Shown: piece after piece, positions 51,232-58,844 of the stretch
How positions within the stretch are numbered: the first letter of the stretch is position 1
How the letters are laid out: each line of letters opens with the position of its first letter
DNA from: an uncultured Clostridia bacterium
GTDB taxonomy: Bacteria > Bacillota > Clostridia > Lachnospirales > Anaerotignaceae
DNA length: 64,000 nucleotides
Direction of reading: 5' to 3'
NCBI GenBank assembly: GCA_945868505.1
Contig: CAMBLO010000010.1
Coordinates: 1 to 64,000, forward strand
The notes under the pieces: generated by a model
Database searches by the model: none
Told to the model about the DNA's origin: nothing
What the model saw: only the letters and a program-made list of their open reading frames with translations
Made by a program: the position numbers and the translations under genes

Positions 51232-53228
51232 TAGCTGATTGCGCTGCCGCTTTCAAAGTTTTTATCGTCTGTAGTCAGGATAGACAGTTTGCCGTCGCTG
51301 TCTTCTGCACACAGAATCATGCCGTAGCTCATTTCGCCCATCATTTTTCTGGGTTTCAGGTTGTAAGCAACAACAACGCGCTTGCCAACCAGTTCACCGG
51401 GAGCGTATGTGCCTTTGATGCCGGAGAAGATAACTCTTTCTTCGTCACCGAATTTTACGATATTTCTCAGCAGCTTTTTGGATTTGGGCACTTCGTTGCT
51501 TTCGATGACTTCGCCCACCTTGAGCTGTACCTTGCAGAAATCGTCGATGGTGATTTCTGCGGGATATTCGGGTTCTTCGTGAGCAGGTGCTTTTGCTTCT
51601 TCCTTCTTGGGTTCTTCTTCCTTCTTCTGGTTTGCGATAGAAGTAGCCTGAGAAGCCTTGATGGCAGCTTCCAGTTCAGCCAGTTCCTTCTTCATATCGA
51701 TACGAGGGAAGAGGGTTTCGCCTTTCTGCACAGCCAATTCTGCGGGCAGCAGACCCCATGTCTTTGTGCTTTCCCAATCTGTCAGTTCGCCTTCTGCGAT
51801 GTTCAGCTGTGCCCAGATCTTTGCGGGGGTCAGAGGCATGAAGGGCTGAATCAGGATGGAAATGATACGGATGCTTTCTGCAACGTTATACAGGGCATTT
51901 GCCAGTTCTGCTTTCTTTGCTTCATCCTTGCACAGTACCCAAGGCTGTGTTTCGTCGATATATTTGTTGGTACGGCGAATCAGGTTCCAGATTTCGATGA
52001 GGGCATCGGAGAACAGCATATTGTCCATCTTTTCTTCCACTTTGGGGATGGTAGCCGCTGCCATAGCCTGCAGGTCTGCGTCAAATTCTGTTACGGCTCT
52101 GTCTGCGGGCAGTTTGCCGCCGAAGTATTTTTCGATCATGCCAACGGTTCTGGAAACCAGATTGCCCAGATCGTTTGCCAGGTCGGAGTTGATGCGCTGA
52201 ATCAGTGCTTCGTTTGTGAAGTTGCCATCCTGACCGAAAGCGATTTCTCTCAGCAGGAAGTAACGGATAGCGTCTACGCCGTATTTATTTACCAGAACAA
52301 CGGGGTCAACCACGTTACCAACGGATTTGGACATTTTGCCGCCGTTGATAACCAGCCAGCCGTGACCGAATACCTTTTTGGGCAGAGGCATATTCAGTGC
52401 CATCAGCATTGCAGGCCAGATGATAGCATGGAAACGAACGATTTCCTTACCAACAACGTGAACATCTGCGGGCCAGTATTTCTGATAGTCTGCATCGTTT
52501 TCGCTGCCCCAGCCCATAGCAGTGATATAGTTGGACAATGCGTCGATCCAAACGTATACGATATGACCGGGGTCGAATTCTACAGGTACGCCCCATTTGA
52601 AGGAGGTACGGGAAACAGCCAGATCTTCCAGACCGGGTTTCAGGAAGTTTGCGATCATTTCGTTCTGGCGTGTGTTGGGCTGCAGGAATTCGGGGTTTTC
52701 TTCATAATATTTGATGATTCTGTCACCGTACTGGGAAAGACGGAAGAAGTAGCTTTCTTCCTTCAGCAGTTCTACGTCACGGCCGCAGTCGGGGCATTTG
52801 CCATCCTTCAGCTGTGTTTCTGTGAAGAAGGATTCACAGGGAGTGCAGTACCAGCCTTCGTAGGAGGATTTGTAGATATCGCCCTGATCGTAAAGCTGTT
52901 TGAAGATTTTCTGTACTGCTTTTACATGGTAGTCGTCTGTGGTACGGATGAATCTGTCATAGGAAATTTCCATCAGCTTCCACAGGTCTTTGATACCTGC
53001 AACGACTTTATCTGTGTATTCCTTGGGTGTCATGCCCTGACCGTTGGCGATACGTTCGATCTTCTGACCATGTTCGTCTGTCCCTGTCAGGAACATAACG
53101 TCGTAGCCCCGCAGTCTTTTGTAACGAGCCATTGTGTCTGTTGCTACTGTGCAATAGGAATGACCAATGTGCAGTTTATCACTGGGATAGTAAATGGGTG
53201 TGGTGATATAGAATTTTTCTTTAGCCAC
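51231..53228 (-). CDS. metG: Methionyl-tRNA synthetase
   Basis: 665-aa class I synthetase. HIGH reads HIGH (PSDKLHIGHSYC near residue 20), the KMSKS loop is KMSKS (GGKMSKSVGNVVDP near 300), and a zinc knuckle CTPCES…CPDCGR sits near 125-145. A C-terminal tRNA-binding OB-fold (EITIDDFCKVQLKVGEVIES, from about 560) follows an Ala/Glu/Lys-rich linker. The GTG start at complement 53226-53228 follows AAAGGAGAG; a longer in-frame start would add 31 unrelated residues. It is preceded by a methionine T-box. Confidence 0.97.
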   Translation of the reverse strand: MAKEKFYITTPIYYPSDKLHIGHSYCTVATDTMARYKRLRGYDVMFLTGTDEHGQKIERIANGQGMTPKEYTDKVVAGIKDLWKLMEISYDRFIRTTDDYHVKAVQKIFKQLYDQGDIYKSSYEGWYCTPCESFFTETQLKDGKCPDCGRDVELLKEESYFFRLSQYGDRIIKYYEENPEFLQPNTRQNEMIANFLKPGLEDLAVSRTSFKWGVPVEFDPGHIVYVWIDALSNYITAMGWGSENDADYQKYWPADVHVVGKEIVRFHAIIWPAMLMALNMPLPKKVFGHGWLVINGGKMSKSVGNVVDPVVLVNKYGVDAIRYFLLREIAFGQDGNFTNEALIQRINSDLANDLGNLVSRTVGMIEKYFGGKLPADRAVTEFDADLQAMAAATIPKVEEKMDNMLFSDALIEIWNLIRRTNKYIDETQPWVLCKDEAKKAELANALYNVAESIRIISILIQPFMPLTPAKIWAQLNIAEGELTDWESTKTWGLLPAELAVQKGETLFPRIDMKKELAELEAAIKASQATSIANQKKEEEPKKEEAKAPAHEEPEYPAEITIDDFCKVQLKVGEVIESNEVPKSKKLLRNIVKFGDEERVIFSGIKGTYAPGELVGKRVVVAYNLKPRKMMGEMSYGMILCAEDSDGKLSILTTDDKNFESGSAIS

Positions 53229-53410
53229 AAATATCTCTCCTTTTTGATTATAGTTAGGTAAATATATAGGTAAACCATTCATAATGCTGCACATTATGAA
53301 TGTATTTGCTCCGCAAATCACCTTTCTTCAACCCTGAATCTATATCTTTGCAAGCAAAAACAGTTTAAGGATTGAAGAAAAATGGTTTTTCTCCGCTTTG
53401 TTACAAATAA

Positions 53411-53690
53411 AAAAACCGTCCTTCTTTTGAAAGGACGGGCATTTTGCCGTGTTACCACCTTACTTCGTTTTTCCCTCGCGGAAAAAACCTCTGTGGGTAG
53501 ATACCCGAAAGGATAACTACCGCAACGCGATAACGGGCGAACCCGTCGCAGCCTAATGCCTGCCGATGCAGACACTCGGGGCGAAGCTCCAAGGCCATCT
53601 TCGGTGATTCTTCTGCGCCCCTTTTCAGCCGCCGGGGCTCTCTGTCAGCAGAAGGAGGTCACTTACTCTCCTTTTCAAAGCTGTTTGTCC
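53411..53690 (-). promoter_or_regulatory. T-box leader of metG (methionine specifier)
   Basis: The - strand has the T-box sequence AAGGTGGTAACACGG (53461-53447) and a terminator, ACCGTCCTTCTTTTG-region stem with CCGTCC/GGACGG (53438-53411) plus T run. The stem I specifier context is GAAG-ATG-GCC, with the AUG codon at 53598-53596, matching methionine. Uncharged tRNA-Met should stabilise the antiterminator and turn on metG-tatD. Confidence 0.9.
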
Positions 53691-53701
53691 TAATAAGAAT
53701 C

Positions 53702-53731
53702 ATTCTACTATATTTCCCGCTTTTCTGTCAA
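53702..53731 (-). promoter_or_regulatory. Sigma-A promoter of metG-tatD
   Basis: On the - strand: TTGACA (53731-53726), 18 bases, TAGAAT (53707-53702). Accessory module B begins about 35 bases upstream of it. Confidence 0.75.
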
Positions 53732-53764
53732 TGGATACAGGGGAAAAAGAAGGGATTCTAACGA

Positions 53765-53850
53765 AGGTTTTCGTCCCTAAATTCAAATTCTCGATTTCCA
53801 AGAGAATGAAGCTGCGCCATTTGGCGAAAACGGCGGCGGTGTGCCTAAAA
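53765..53850 (-). repeat. R4 element, left end of accessory module B
   Basis: Read on the - strand: CCGCCGTTTTCGCC, ATGGCG, CAGCTTCATTCTCTTGG, ATCGAGAATTTGAATTTAGG. It aligns block for block with 9838-9925 and 54705-54785 and contains an ATTCTC/GAGAAT hairpin. It points outward from the module. Confidence 0.65.
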
Positions 53851-53866
53851 AGGAGATGCTTTTTGT

Positions 53867-54115
53867 TTATCCAAAATCATGTCTTTCATTTATACTACTT
53901 CCCAGCTTTTCAAAAACAGAGATTATTTTTTCGATACGTTCAAAGCAATCGCTGTCATTTAAAGATTCATCTTCCAAGATTTTTTTGATTTCATTTAATG
54001 CCTGATAACATTTTAGCTCCATCATTTCCTCAACGTTCATTTTCCATTTAGGCAGTAAAATCTCAAATTCATCAGATTCCAATATTCTGCACAACATATC
54101 ACGGTACAGTTCCAT
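53867..54115 (-). CDS. Conserved 82-aa acidic protein of accessory module B
   Basis: Paralog of the 81-aa protein at 9551-9796: 38 of 81 aligned residues are identical with no gaps, including KCY at 35-37, IKKILED at 43-49, CF at 57-58 and RH-x-F at the end. Predicted all-helical, acidic and cytosolic, with two conserved Cys. Unknown function. It is divergent from a ribbon-helix-helix gene across an AT-rich near-perfect palindrome, while its relative in module A is divergent from HTH genes. An R4 element lies directly downstream. Confidence 0.75.
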   Translation of the reverse strand: MELYRDMLCRILESDEFEILLPKWKMNVEEMMELKCYQALNEIKKILEDESLNDSDCFERIEKIISVFEKLGSSINERHDFG

Positions 54116-54144
54116 TTTTCATCACTCCAAACTAAAAACATGTT

Positions 54145-54167
54145 ATATGTTATAAAATATAACATAT
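54145..54167. promoter_or_regulatory. Inverted repeat between the 82-aa and RHH genes
   Basis: Perfect 10-bp arms ATATGTTATA (54145-54154) and TATAACATAT (54158-54167), 3-base spacer, in the centre of a 99-base divergent intergenic region. It is a likely operator of the RHH protein. Confidence 0.65.
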
Positions 54168-54214
54168 ATTATAGCTGATTTGCAATCATAAACTATGTGC
54201 AAGGAGGCGATTTC

Positions 54215-54424
54215 GTGAAAAGTGAAAAACTGATTGTAAAGCCCAAAAAGCCCAAGGGCGAAGATGGACATAAAGTCTTTTCTATCCGTGTGAAAGATGA
54301 AATCGTAGCACAGTTGGAAGAGATTTGCGCAAGAACGGGACACAGCAGAAATGAATTGATTGGCATGCTTTTGGAGTATGCTTTGGAAAATTGCGAAGTT
54401 GAAGAGACAAATGAAGAAGAATAA
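54215..54424 (+). CDS. Ribbon-helix-helix DNA-binding protein (69 aa)
   Basis: 69-aa Arc/MetJ-type protein. A basic N-terminus (KSEKLIVKPKKPKGEDG) precedes the strand VFSIRVKDEIVAQLEEICA and the helix RTGHSRNELIGMLLEYALEN; the tail is acidic. The GTG at 54215 follows AAGGAGG by seven bases; an upstream GTG at 54197 lies before that site. It is the regulator of accessory module B, divergent from the 82-aa gene. The HTH genes occupy this slot in module A. Confidence 0.82.
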   Translation: MKSEKLIVKPKKPKGEDGHKVFSIRVKDEIVAQLEEICARTGHSRNELIGMLLEYALENCEVEETNEEE

Positions 54425-54436
54425 TTTTTAAAAGAT

Positions 54437-54467
54437 AACAGCCTCGAGTGATTCGGTGGCTGTTTTG
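54437..54467 (+). terminator. Terminator of the RHH gene
   Basis: Stem AACAGCC (54437-54443) with GGCTGTT (54458-54464), then TTTGATTT. Confidence 0.6.
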
Positions 54468-54489
54468 ATTTACAGCTATTTCGATAGAC

Positions 54490-54645
54490 CAGCAAGCTAT
54501 GCCGGAAAGGCACTTTATACTGCCCGAAGGGGCTTGTGGGGAAGGGATATCTAAGGGGAACGTTGTTCCCCTTAGACCGTTAGAGAGTCCGAGAACCATA
54601 CGGAAGGTTCTCGGGTTTTTTGCAACTTTTTTTCAAAAAAAGTTG
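54490..54645 (+). ncRNA. R1 element: structured repeat or RNA with built-in terminator (copy B)
   Basis: Matches complement 8701-8855. Stems: TCTAAGGGGAAC (54550-54561) with GTTCCCCTTAGA (54565-54576) around GTT; CCGAGAACC (54589-54597) with GGTTCTCGG (54606-54614) followed by a T run, a full intrinsic terminator. A GCCCGAAGGGGC hairpin is near 54522. Compared with copy A, several stem positions changed on both sides together. It follows the RHH gene on the same strand, as copy A follows the HTH genes. Confidence 0.55.
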
Positions 54646-54704
54646 GGGAAAGGCTGTTGTTTTGCCAAGAAACTTCTGGGGGTGGGCGAGTGCTGATATT
54701 CGCC

Positions 54705-54785
54705 GACCGCCGTTTTCGCCCGGCTGGGCGCAAATACATATTCTTGAGTTTTCGAGAACTTGAATTTCAAGCGCAACCCCTCCCT
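54705..54785 (+). repeat. R4 element, right end of accessory module B
   Basis: Contains CCGCCGTTTTCGCC, a CGCCC/GGGCG hairpin, ATATTCTTGAG and the block TTTTCGAGAACTTGAATTTC. It shares 15-20 base blocks with the copies at 9838-9925 and complement 53765-53850. It points outward. The 418-base gap from 54425 to 54842 holds only R1, R4 and terminators. Confidence 0.65.
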
Positions 54786-54810
54786 CGGCGAACCATTTTA
54801 TCCCAAAGAA

Positions 54811-54837
54811 AAAACCACAGATTTCTCTGTGGCTTTT
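54811..54837 (-). terminator. Terminator of the M29 aminopeptidase gene
   Basis: Stem CCACAGA with TCTGTGG; T-rich on the - strand. Confidence 0.8.
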
Positions 54838-54842
54838 TATCT

Positions 54843-55958
54843 TTATTTCAAGTTTTCAGGATTCAAACATTCCAATTCAGGCACAACGAAGATGCCATCC
54901 TTGCGAATCAGCTTATCATCGAACCAGATCTCTCCTCCGCCGTATTCCGGTGTCATAATCAGCACCAAATCCCAATGGATGGCGGATTTATTGCCATTGG
55001 GGGCATCATCATAGCAGTTGCCGGGGGTAAAGTGGATAGAGCCGGCGATTTTTTCATCGAAAAGAATGTTATTCATAGGCTTGGTGATATAGGGATTTAC
55101 GCCGATGGCAAATTCGCCCACATATCTTGCGCCTTCATCTGTATTGAATACCTTTTCCAGACGTTCCTTGTCGTTGCCGTCGCAATCCACGATTTTCCCA
55201 TCCTTGAAGGTAAGCTTTACGTTTTCAAAGGTAAAGCCGTTGTATTCGGAAGGGGTATTATAGGTAATCACGCCGTTGATGGAATCCCGTACAGGGGCGG
55301 TATAGACCTCGCCGTCGGGGATATTGCAGCCACCGGCGCATTTGATGGCAGGGATATCCTTGATGGAGAAGGAGATATCCGTATCCTTTGCCACCAGACG
55401 CACCTTATCTGTCTTGTTCATCAGTTCCACCAAGCTGTCCATGGCCTTGCTCATTTTGCCATAGTCCAGATTGCAGACATTGAAGTAGAAATCCTCAAAG
55501 TCCTCCAGAGAGGTTTTGGCTGCCTGTGCCATGGAATTGGTGGGGTAGCGCAGCACGACCCATTTGGTATGGGGCACGCGAATCTGATGATGGACAGGGT
55601 CGTCATACAGGCGGTTCTGCATATCGATTTTTTCTGTGGGCACATCGTATTGTTCTGTCAGGTTATCTTCGCCCCGCACGCCGATGAAGGCATCCATCTG
55701 TTTCATCAGATGGCAGTCCACTTCCGCCAGCATTTTCTGCTGTTCCTCCGTTGCACCCAAGAGCAGTTCCCGTTCCAGAGAGTTTGTCATCAGCTGCACA
55801 AAGGGGATAGCACCTACCTGATAGACTTCTTTGATAATCTGCTTTACCAGAGGCATGGGGTGGATGCCGTTGCAGGAGATCCATACCTTTTCGCCTTTTT
55901 CCAAGCGGCAGGAATAATGTACCAAGTTATATGCCAGTGTTTTGATTCTTTCGTCCAT
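54843..55958 (-). CDS. M29-family aminopeptidase (AmpS/PepS-like)
   Basis: 371-aa thermophilic-type metalloaminopeptidase (family M29) that trims N-terminal residues from peptides in the cytosol. Typical segments are LAYNLVHYSCRLEKGEKVWI near residue 8, HTKWVVLRYPTNSMAQAA near 128, IPDGEVYTAPVRDSINGVI near 211 with metal-ligand Glu, EFAIGVNPYI near 283, and the C-terminal IHWDLVLIM (near 329) with His and Asp ligands. The start follows AAAGGAG by nine bases. The leader is R2 copy 3. Confidence 0.93.
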   Translation of the reverse strand: MDERIKTLAYNLVHYSCRLEKGEKVWISCNGIHPMPLVKQIIKEVYQVGAIPFVQLMTNSLERELLLGATEEQQKMLAEVDCHLMKQMDAFIGVRGEDNLTEQYDVPTEKIDMQNRLYDDPVHHQIRVPHTKWVVLRYPTNSMAQAAKTSLEDFEDFYFNVCNLDYGKMSKAMDSLVELMNKTDKVRLVAKDTDISFSIKDIPAIKCAGGCNIPDGEVYTAPVRDSINGVITYNTPSEYNGFTFENVKLTFKDGKIVDCDGNDKERLEKVFNTDEGARYVGEFAIGVNPYITKPMNNILFDEKIAGSIHFTPGNCYDDAPNGNKSAIHWDLVLIMTPEYGGGEIWFDDKLIRKDGIFVVPELECLNPENLK

Positions 55959-55967
55959 TTTTCAATA

Positions 55968-56058
55968 CTCCTTTCTTTTTCGGGACGCTGTCCCGAACCC
56001 TGCGAGGGGAATCATTCCCCTCGACCCCGATTGCCAAGAAACTACCGTTTCTTGGAGG
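55968..56058 (-). ncRNA. R2 leader element, copy 3 (upstream of the M29 aminopeptidase)
   Basis: On the - strand three hairpins follow in order: CCAAGAAAC-GGTA-GTTTCTTGG (56055-56034), CGAGGGGAA-TGA-TTCCCCTCG (56023-56003) and CGGGAC-AGC-GTCCCG (55995-55981), then AAGAAAGGAG as ribosome binding site. The joining segment CAATCGGGGT is identical to copy 2. The promoter at 56072-56100 places it in the transcribed leader. Confidence 0.65.
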
Positions 56059-56071
56059 GCTTTTGAATAGT

Positions 56072-56100
56072 ATTGTACAACGTTTTATGAAAATACGCAA
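56072..56100 (-). promoter_or_regulatory. Sigma-A promoter of the M29 aminopeptidase
   Basis: On the - strand: TTGCGT (56100-56095), 17 bases, TACAAT (56077-56072). The predicted start is just before R2. Confidence 0.7.
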
Positions 56101-56162
56101 AAAAATTGACAAATATATTGATTCACAGATAAAATATTGAAAAGGACAGGATTTTAGTGCCG

Positions 56163-56272
56163 CGGAAGGTTTTAGGAAACGAAGCGTTTCCTGAGTGGAA
56201 TCCGCAGGCGGAATTTATTTCCGGCGAGGAAAACAGGAAGTTTCAAGCGGAGCGATGGAACTTATCTGTTTA
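56163..56272 (-). repeat. R3 element, copy 2
   Basis: Inverted relative of 41574-41693. On the - strand it shares AAACAGAT, GTTCCATCG, TTGAAACT, CTGTTTTCCTCG and AATTCCGCCTGCGGATT. The AGGAAAC/GTTTCCT hairpin (56173-56193) replaces GAGAAAC/GTTTCTC of copy 1. Relative to the gene that follows on each strand, the order R3 then R2 is the same at both loci. Confidence 0.6.
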
Positions 56273-56288
56273 ACATCTGTTTCAACTC

Positions 56289-56340
56289 GCCAAAATCCTG
56301 ATTTTGGCGAAAGCCAGCGGCAGCTGGCGCGAAGGAGGGA
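56289..56340 (+). promoter_or_regulatory. Two leader hairpins and ribosome binding site of the NifX-like gene
   Basis: CGCCAAAATC with GATTTTGGCG (56289-56310, 2-base loop) and GCCAGC-GGCA-GCTGGC (56314-56329), then GAAGGAGGG. The layout is like the end of R2, but the sequence differs. No promoter is evident between R3 and these hairpins. Confidence 0.5.
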
Positions 56341-56346
56341 GTTTGC

Positions 56347-56691
56347 ATGCGTGTCGCCATTCCAACCAAAAATGGCAGGATCGACCAGCAGTACAGCCGT
56401 GCCACGGAATTCACGGTTTACGAAGTGGAGATCGAACTGGTAAAGAAAAAAGAGATCATCCCTCTGGGCAAGACCACCGTGTCGGATTTCCTGACGGAGC
56501 AGGACATCAATGCCGTTATCTGCGGCAACATCCGTTCCTCCGCCCGCAATACCCTGCGCACGAAGCGCATCGAACTGACCTATGGTGTCATGGGTGAAGC
56601 GGATGATGTGATGATCCGTTATCTCAGCGGGGAACGACTGGGGGATATCGATGAAAACGCCTACTGGAGAGCAGGCAGAGAAGGGGAGTAA
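56347..56691 (+). CDS. NifX/NifB-associated fold protein (dinitrogenase cofactor-like)
   Basis: 114-aa protein of the NifX/MTH1175-like fold: MRVAIPTKNGRIDQQYSRAT at the start, FLTEQDINAVICGNIRSSAR near 48, and GVMGEADDVMIRYLSGERLG near 79. In nitrogen fixers this fold carries iron-molybdenum cofactor, but stand-alone members are widespread in anaerobes without nitrogenase, and no nif genes are here. It is followed four bases later by yqeG, so the two are coupled. Confidence 0.8.
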   Translation: MRVAIPTKNGRIDQQYSRATEFTVYEVEIELVKKKEIIPLGKTTVSDFLTEQDINAVICGNIRSSARNTLRTKRIELTYGVMGEADDVMIRYLSGERLGDIDENAYWRAGREGE

Positions 56692-56694
56692 TTT

Positions 56695-57204
56695 ATGGCA
56701 TTACTGGAACGTTTTTTTCCTGATATTTATGTAAAATCTGTATTCGAACTGCCTTTGGATGACCTGAAAAAGCTGGGCATCCGGGGCTTGGTGTTCGATA
56801 TCGACAACACCGTTGCACCGTTCGATGTGGCAGAGCCCGATGAGGAAATCGTAGAGCTGTTTGCCTATCTGCGGAAACAAGGGTTTAAACTTTGCATTTT
56901 GTCCAATAATACCAAGGAGCGGGTGCATCTGTTCAACAAAAAGCTGGGGACCCTGGCGGTACATAAGGCAGGCAAGCCCGGCATCAAAAAGCTGAACAGA
57001 GCCATGGAAATCATGGGGACGACGCCCCACAGCACAGCCATGGTGGGCGATCAGGTCTTTACGGATATGTGGTGTGGTCACAAGGGCGGTCTGCTTTGCA
57101 TCATGACAGCCCCTATCTGCAACAGAGACCAGCTCATCACCAAGGTGAAGCGGGGGGCAGAACGTCAGGTCATGAAGGTATATTTCAAGAAATATGGCAA
57201 ATAA
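56695..57204 (+). CDS. yqeG: YqeG-family HAD phosphatase
   Basis: 169-aa HAD superfamily IIIA phosphatase. The nucleophile motif is GLVFDIDNTVAPFD near residues 31-44, motif II Ser/Asn is LCILSNNTKERV near 66, and the C-terminal Asp pair is MVGDQVFTDMWCGH near 113. It resembles YqeG and mitochondrial phosphatidylglycerophosphate phosphatase GEP4, so a lipid phosphate substrate is possible but not shown. It overlaps no gene and starts four bases after the NifX-like stop. Confidence 0.92.
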   Translation: MALLERFFPDIYVKSVFELPLDDLKKLGIRGLVFDIDNTVAPFDVAEPDEEIVELFAYLRKQGFKLCILSNNTKERVHLFNKKLGTLAVHKAGKPGIKKLNRAMEIMGTTPHSTAMVGDQVFTDMWCGHKGGLLCIMTAPICNRDQLITKVKRGAERQVMKVYFKKYGK

Positions 57205-57237
57205 AAAGCGAATTTGTGGCTATTTTTCAATTTTTTA

Positions 57238-57331
57238 TTGAAATATACGGCCCAATCTATTAAAATATAAAAGGATAAGCAGGTTTGGCATTCACCAAAC
57301 TGCAGCGGCGGTTTTTAAGAAACCGTCACAA
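57238..57331 (+). promoter_or_regulatory. Promoter and leader hairpins of efp
   Basis: TTGAAA (57238-57243), 17 bases, TAAAAT (57261-57266). The leader has two hairpins, CAGGTTTGG with CCAAACTG (57280-57302) and CGGTTT with AAACCG (57309-57327). There is no T run between them and the gene. Confidence 0.65.
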
Positions 57332-57407
57332 GTGTTTATTTTTTTATAGAAATAGGCATTGAAATTCGGAATGATAAAAATGATAAAGCATTTGAGGAGG
57401 AAATACT

Positions 57408-57971
57408 ATGATTTCTGCAGGTGAATTTAGAAATGGCGTAACAATGGAATATGAAGGCGATCCCTATGTAATCGTGGAATTCCAGCATGTAAAACCCGGT
57501 AAAGGTGCGGCTTTCGTTCGTACAAAAGTAAAAAATCTGAAAACAGGTGCAGTTCTGGAAAAAACATTCAGACCTACTGAAAAAATGCCCAGAGCCCACA
57601 TCGACAGACAGGATATGCAGTATCTGTACAACGATGGTGAACTGTACCACTTCATGAACACAGAAACTTTCGACCAGATTGCTCTGAACGCAGCAGACGT
57701 TGATGATTCTCTGAAATTCGTAAGAGAAAACGACGTTGTAAAAGTTTTGTCCTACGCTGGCAAGGTATTCGGTATCGAACCTCCCATGTTCGTAGAACTG
57801 GAAATCACAGATACAGAACCCGGCTTCGCAGGCAACACAGCACAGGGTGCAACAAAACCCGCTATCGTTGAAACAGGCGCACAGATTCAGGTGCCTCTGT
57901 TCATCAATCAGGGCGAAATCGTTAAGATCGACACAAGAACAGGTGAATACCTGGGCAGAGCAAACGGCTAA
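57408..57971 (+). CDS. efp: Translation elongation factor P
   Basis: 187-aa EF-P, which relieves ribosome stalling at proline runs. The KOW-like domain I has [20 protein letters not shown] at about residues 26-45, with Lys in the loop tip where modification can occur; OB domains II and III follow. The last block is [19 protein letters not shown]. No EpmA/B-type modification genes are in the window. GAGGAGG precedes the ATG. Confidence 0.97.
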   Translation: MISAGEFRNGVTMEYEGDPYVIVEFQHVKPGKGAAFVRTKVKNLKTGAVLEKTFRPTEKMPRAHIDRQDMQYLYNDGELYHFMNTETFDQIALNAADVDDSLKFVRENDVVKVLSYAGKVFGIEPPMFVELEITDTEPGFAGNTAQGATKPAIVETGAQIQVPLFINQGEIVKIDTRTGEYLGRANG

Positions 57972-58007
57972 TCATTTTTGCGGTTTCATGCAAGGAGGCT
58001 ATGACCA

Positions 58008-58355
58008 ATGGAATATTTTGAAAAGAAGATCACTTATTTAAGAGGGCTTTGCGATGGAAGCGGTTTCCCCGAGGAAAGCAAAGAGGGAAAAATCTTCCAC
58101 GGTATTCTGGATGTTCTGGACGACATGGCTTTCATGCTGGAAACATTCATGGATGATGAAGACATGGTGATGGAGGAAGAGGATCTGGATGAAACAGACG
58201 AACCCATTTTCTTCTATTCCTTCATTTGCCCCAACTGCGGCGAGGAAATCGATGTGGACGAGGCAACCATGGAAAGCGAAAAAGAAATCGAATGTCCCGG
58301 ATGCGGCAACAACATTCCCATGGGGACAGCCGATATCGATGAGCTGAAATTCTGA
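58008..58355 (+). CDS. CD1247-type zinc-ribbon protein (115 aa)
   Basis: 115-aa acidic protein. The N-terminal half (FEKKITYLRGLCDGSGFPEE, GKIFHGILDVLDDMAFMLET) matches the clostridial CD1247 N-terminal domain as I recall it. The C-terminal half is a zinc ribbon, CPNCGEEI and CPGCGNNI (residues about 76-101). The middle is strongly acidic. A role in cell division or transcription is speculative. CAAGGAGG precedes the ATG; it is 36 bases after efp and likely cotranscribed. Confidence 0.82.
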   Translation: MEYFEKKITYLRGLCDGSGFPEESKEGKIFHGILDVLDDMAFMLETFMDDEDMVMEEEDLDETDEPIFFYSFICPNCGEEIDVDEATMESEKEIECPGCGNNIPMGTADIDELKF

Positions 58356-58368
58356 TTTGCAAAAACAA

Positions 58369-58404
58369 AGGCACGATTTGGAGATTCCGAATCGTGCTTT
58401 TTTT
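58369..58404 (+). terminator. Terminator of efp and the zinc-ribbon gene
   Basis: Stem GCACGATT (58371-58378) with AATCGTGC (58390-58397), then seven T residues. Confidence 0.85.
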
Positions 58405-58419
58405 GTGAAACGAAAAGAA

Positions 58420-58449
58420 AAAAATCCCGTATCTCGAAAGAAATACGGG
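58420..58449 (-). terminator. Terminator of the HTH gene at 58461
   Basis: Stem CCCGTAT with ATACGGG and, on the - strand, a run of seven T residues. Confidence 0.8.
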
Positions 58450-58460
58450 TTATTTTTTGC

Positions 58461-58703
58461 TTATTTTTCTTCTTCTGTTTCCAGAGGAAACCCTTCATAG
58501 GGTTCTTCATCAAAAGCAAACAAATCATTGGGGGTACATTCAAATATTTGGCAAAGAGTTTCAATCACTTCATAACGGATGGATTTGGTTTCGTTATTCA
58601 ACATTTTCGTCAGATTTTGCCAGCTTGTGCCAAGTTGTTTGCTGAGCCAGTATTTTGTATGTCCTGTTTCTTTCAGCAATTCTGCCGCTCTTAACCGTAC
58701 CAC
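58461..58703 (-). CDS. XRE-family helix-turn-helix regulator (80 aa)
   Basis: 80-aa Cro/C1-type protein: AAELLKETGHTKYWLSKQLG, TSWQNLTKMLNNETKSIRYE as the HTH, then LCQIFECTPNDLF and an acidic tail. Family relatives regulate single divergent genes. The divergent neighbour is the SLOG protein at 58845, and two ATAGTAT-type sites in the intergenic region are candidate operators. The ATG is at complement 58701-58703 with a G-rich site (GGAGGGATTG) upstream. Confidence 0.85.
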   Translation of the reverse strand: MVRLRAAELLKETGHTKYWLSKQLGTSWQNLTKMLNNETKSIRYEVIETLCQIFECTPNDLFAFDEEPYEGFPLETEEEK

Positions 58704-58733
58704 TGCAATCCCTCCAATAGCATATCTTATGTT

Positions 58734-58823
58734 TTCATATAGTATGTATTGATACCATATTAAAAAATAATACTAATTGAATTAAAGAAGATTTGATTGT
58801 ATAATGAAAATATACTATAGTAT
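58734..58823 (+). promoter_or_regulatory. Divergent promoter region with ATACTATAGTAT operator
   Basis: TTGAAT (58777-58782), 17 bases, TATAAT (58800-58805) serves the SLOG gene. A perfect 12-bp palindrome ATACTATAGTAT (58812-58823) covers the start site. The half-site ATAGTAT recurs at 58737-58743, near the HTH gene, followed by an inverted ATAC 58752-58755. The HTH protein probably binds both. Confidence 0.6.
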
Positions 58824-58844
58824 GTTTAAGAGGGTGATTTTGAT

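Noticed and set aside
51579-53261. 560-aa open frame antisense to metG
   Set aside because: The metG reading is certain by motifs. The antisense product is Phe/Cys-rich and low in Lys, as expected from a shadow frame.
56347-56691. Nitrogen fixation gene
   Set aside because: The NifX-like fold alone, without nif neighbours, is widespread in non-fixing anaerobes.
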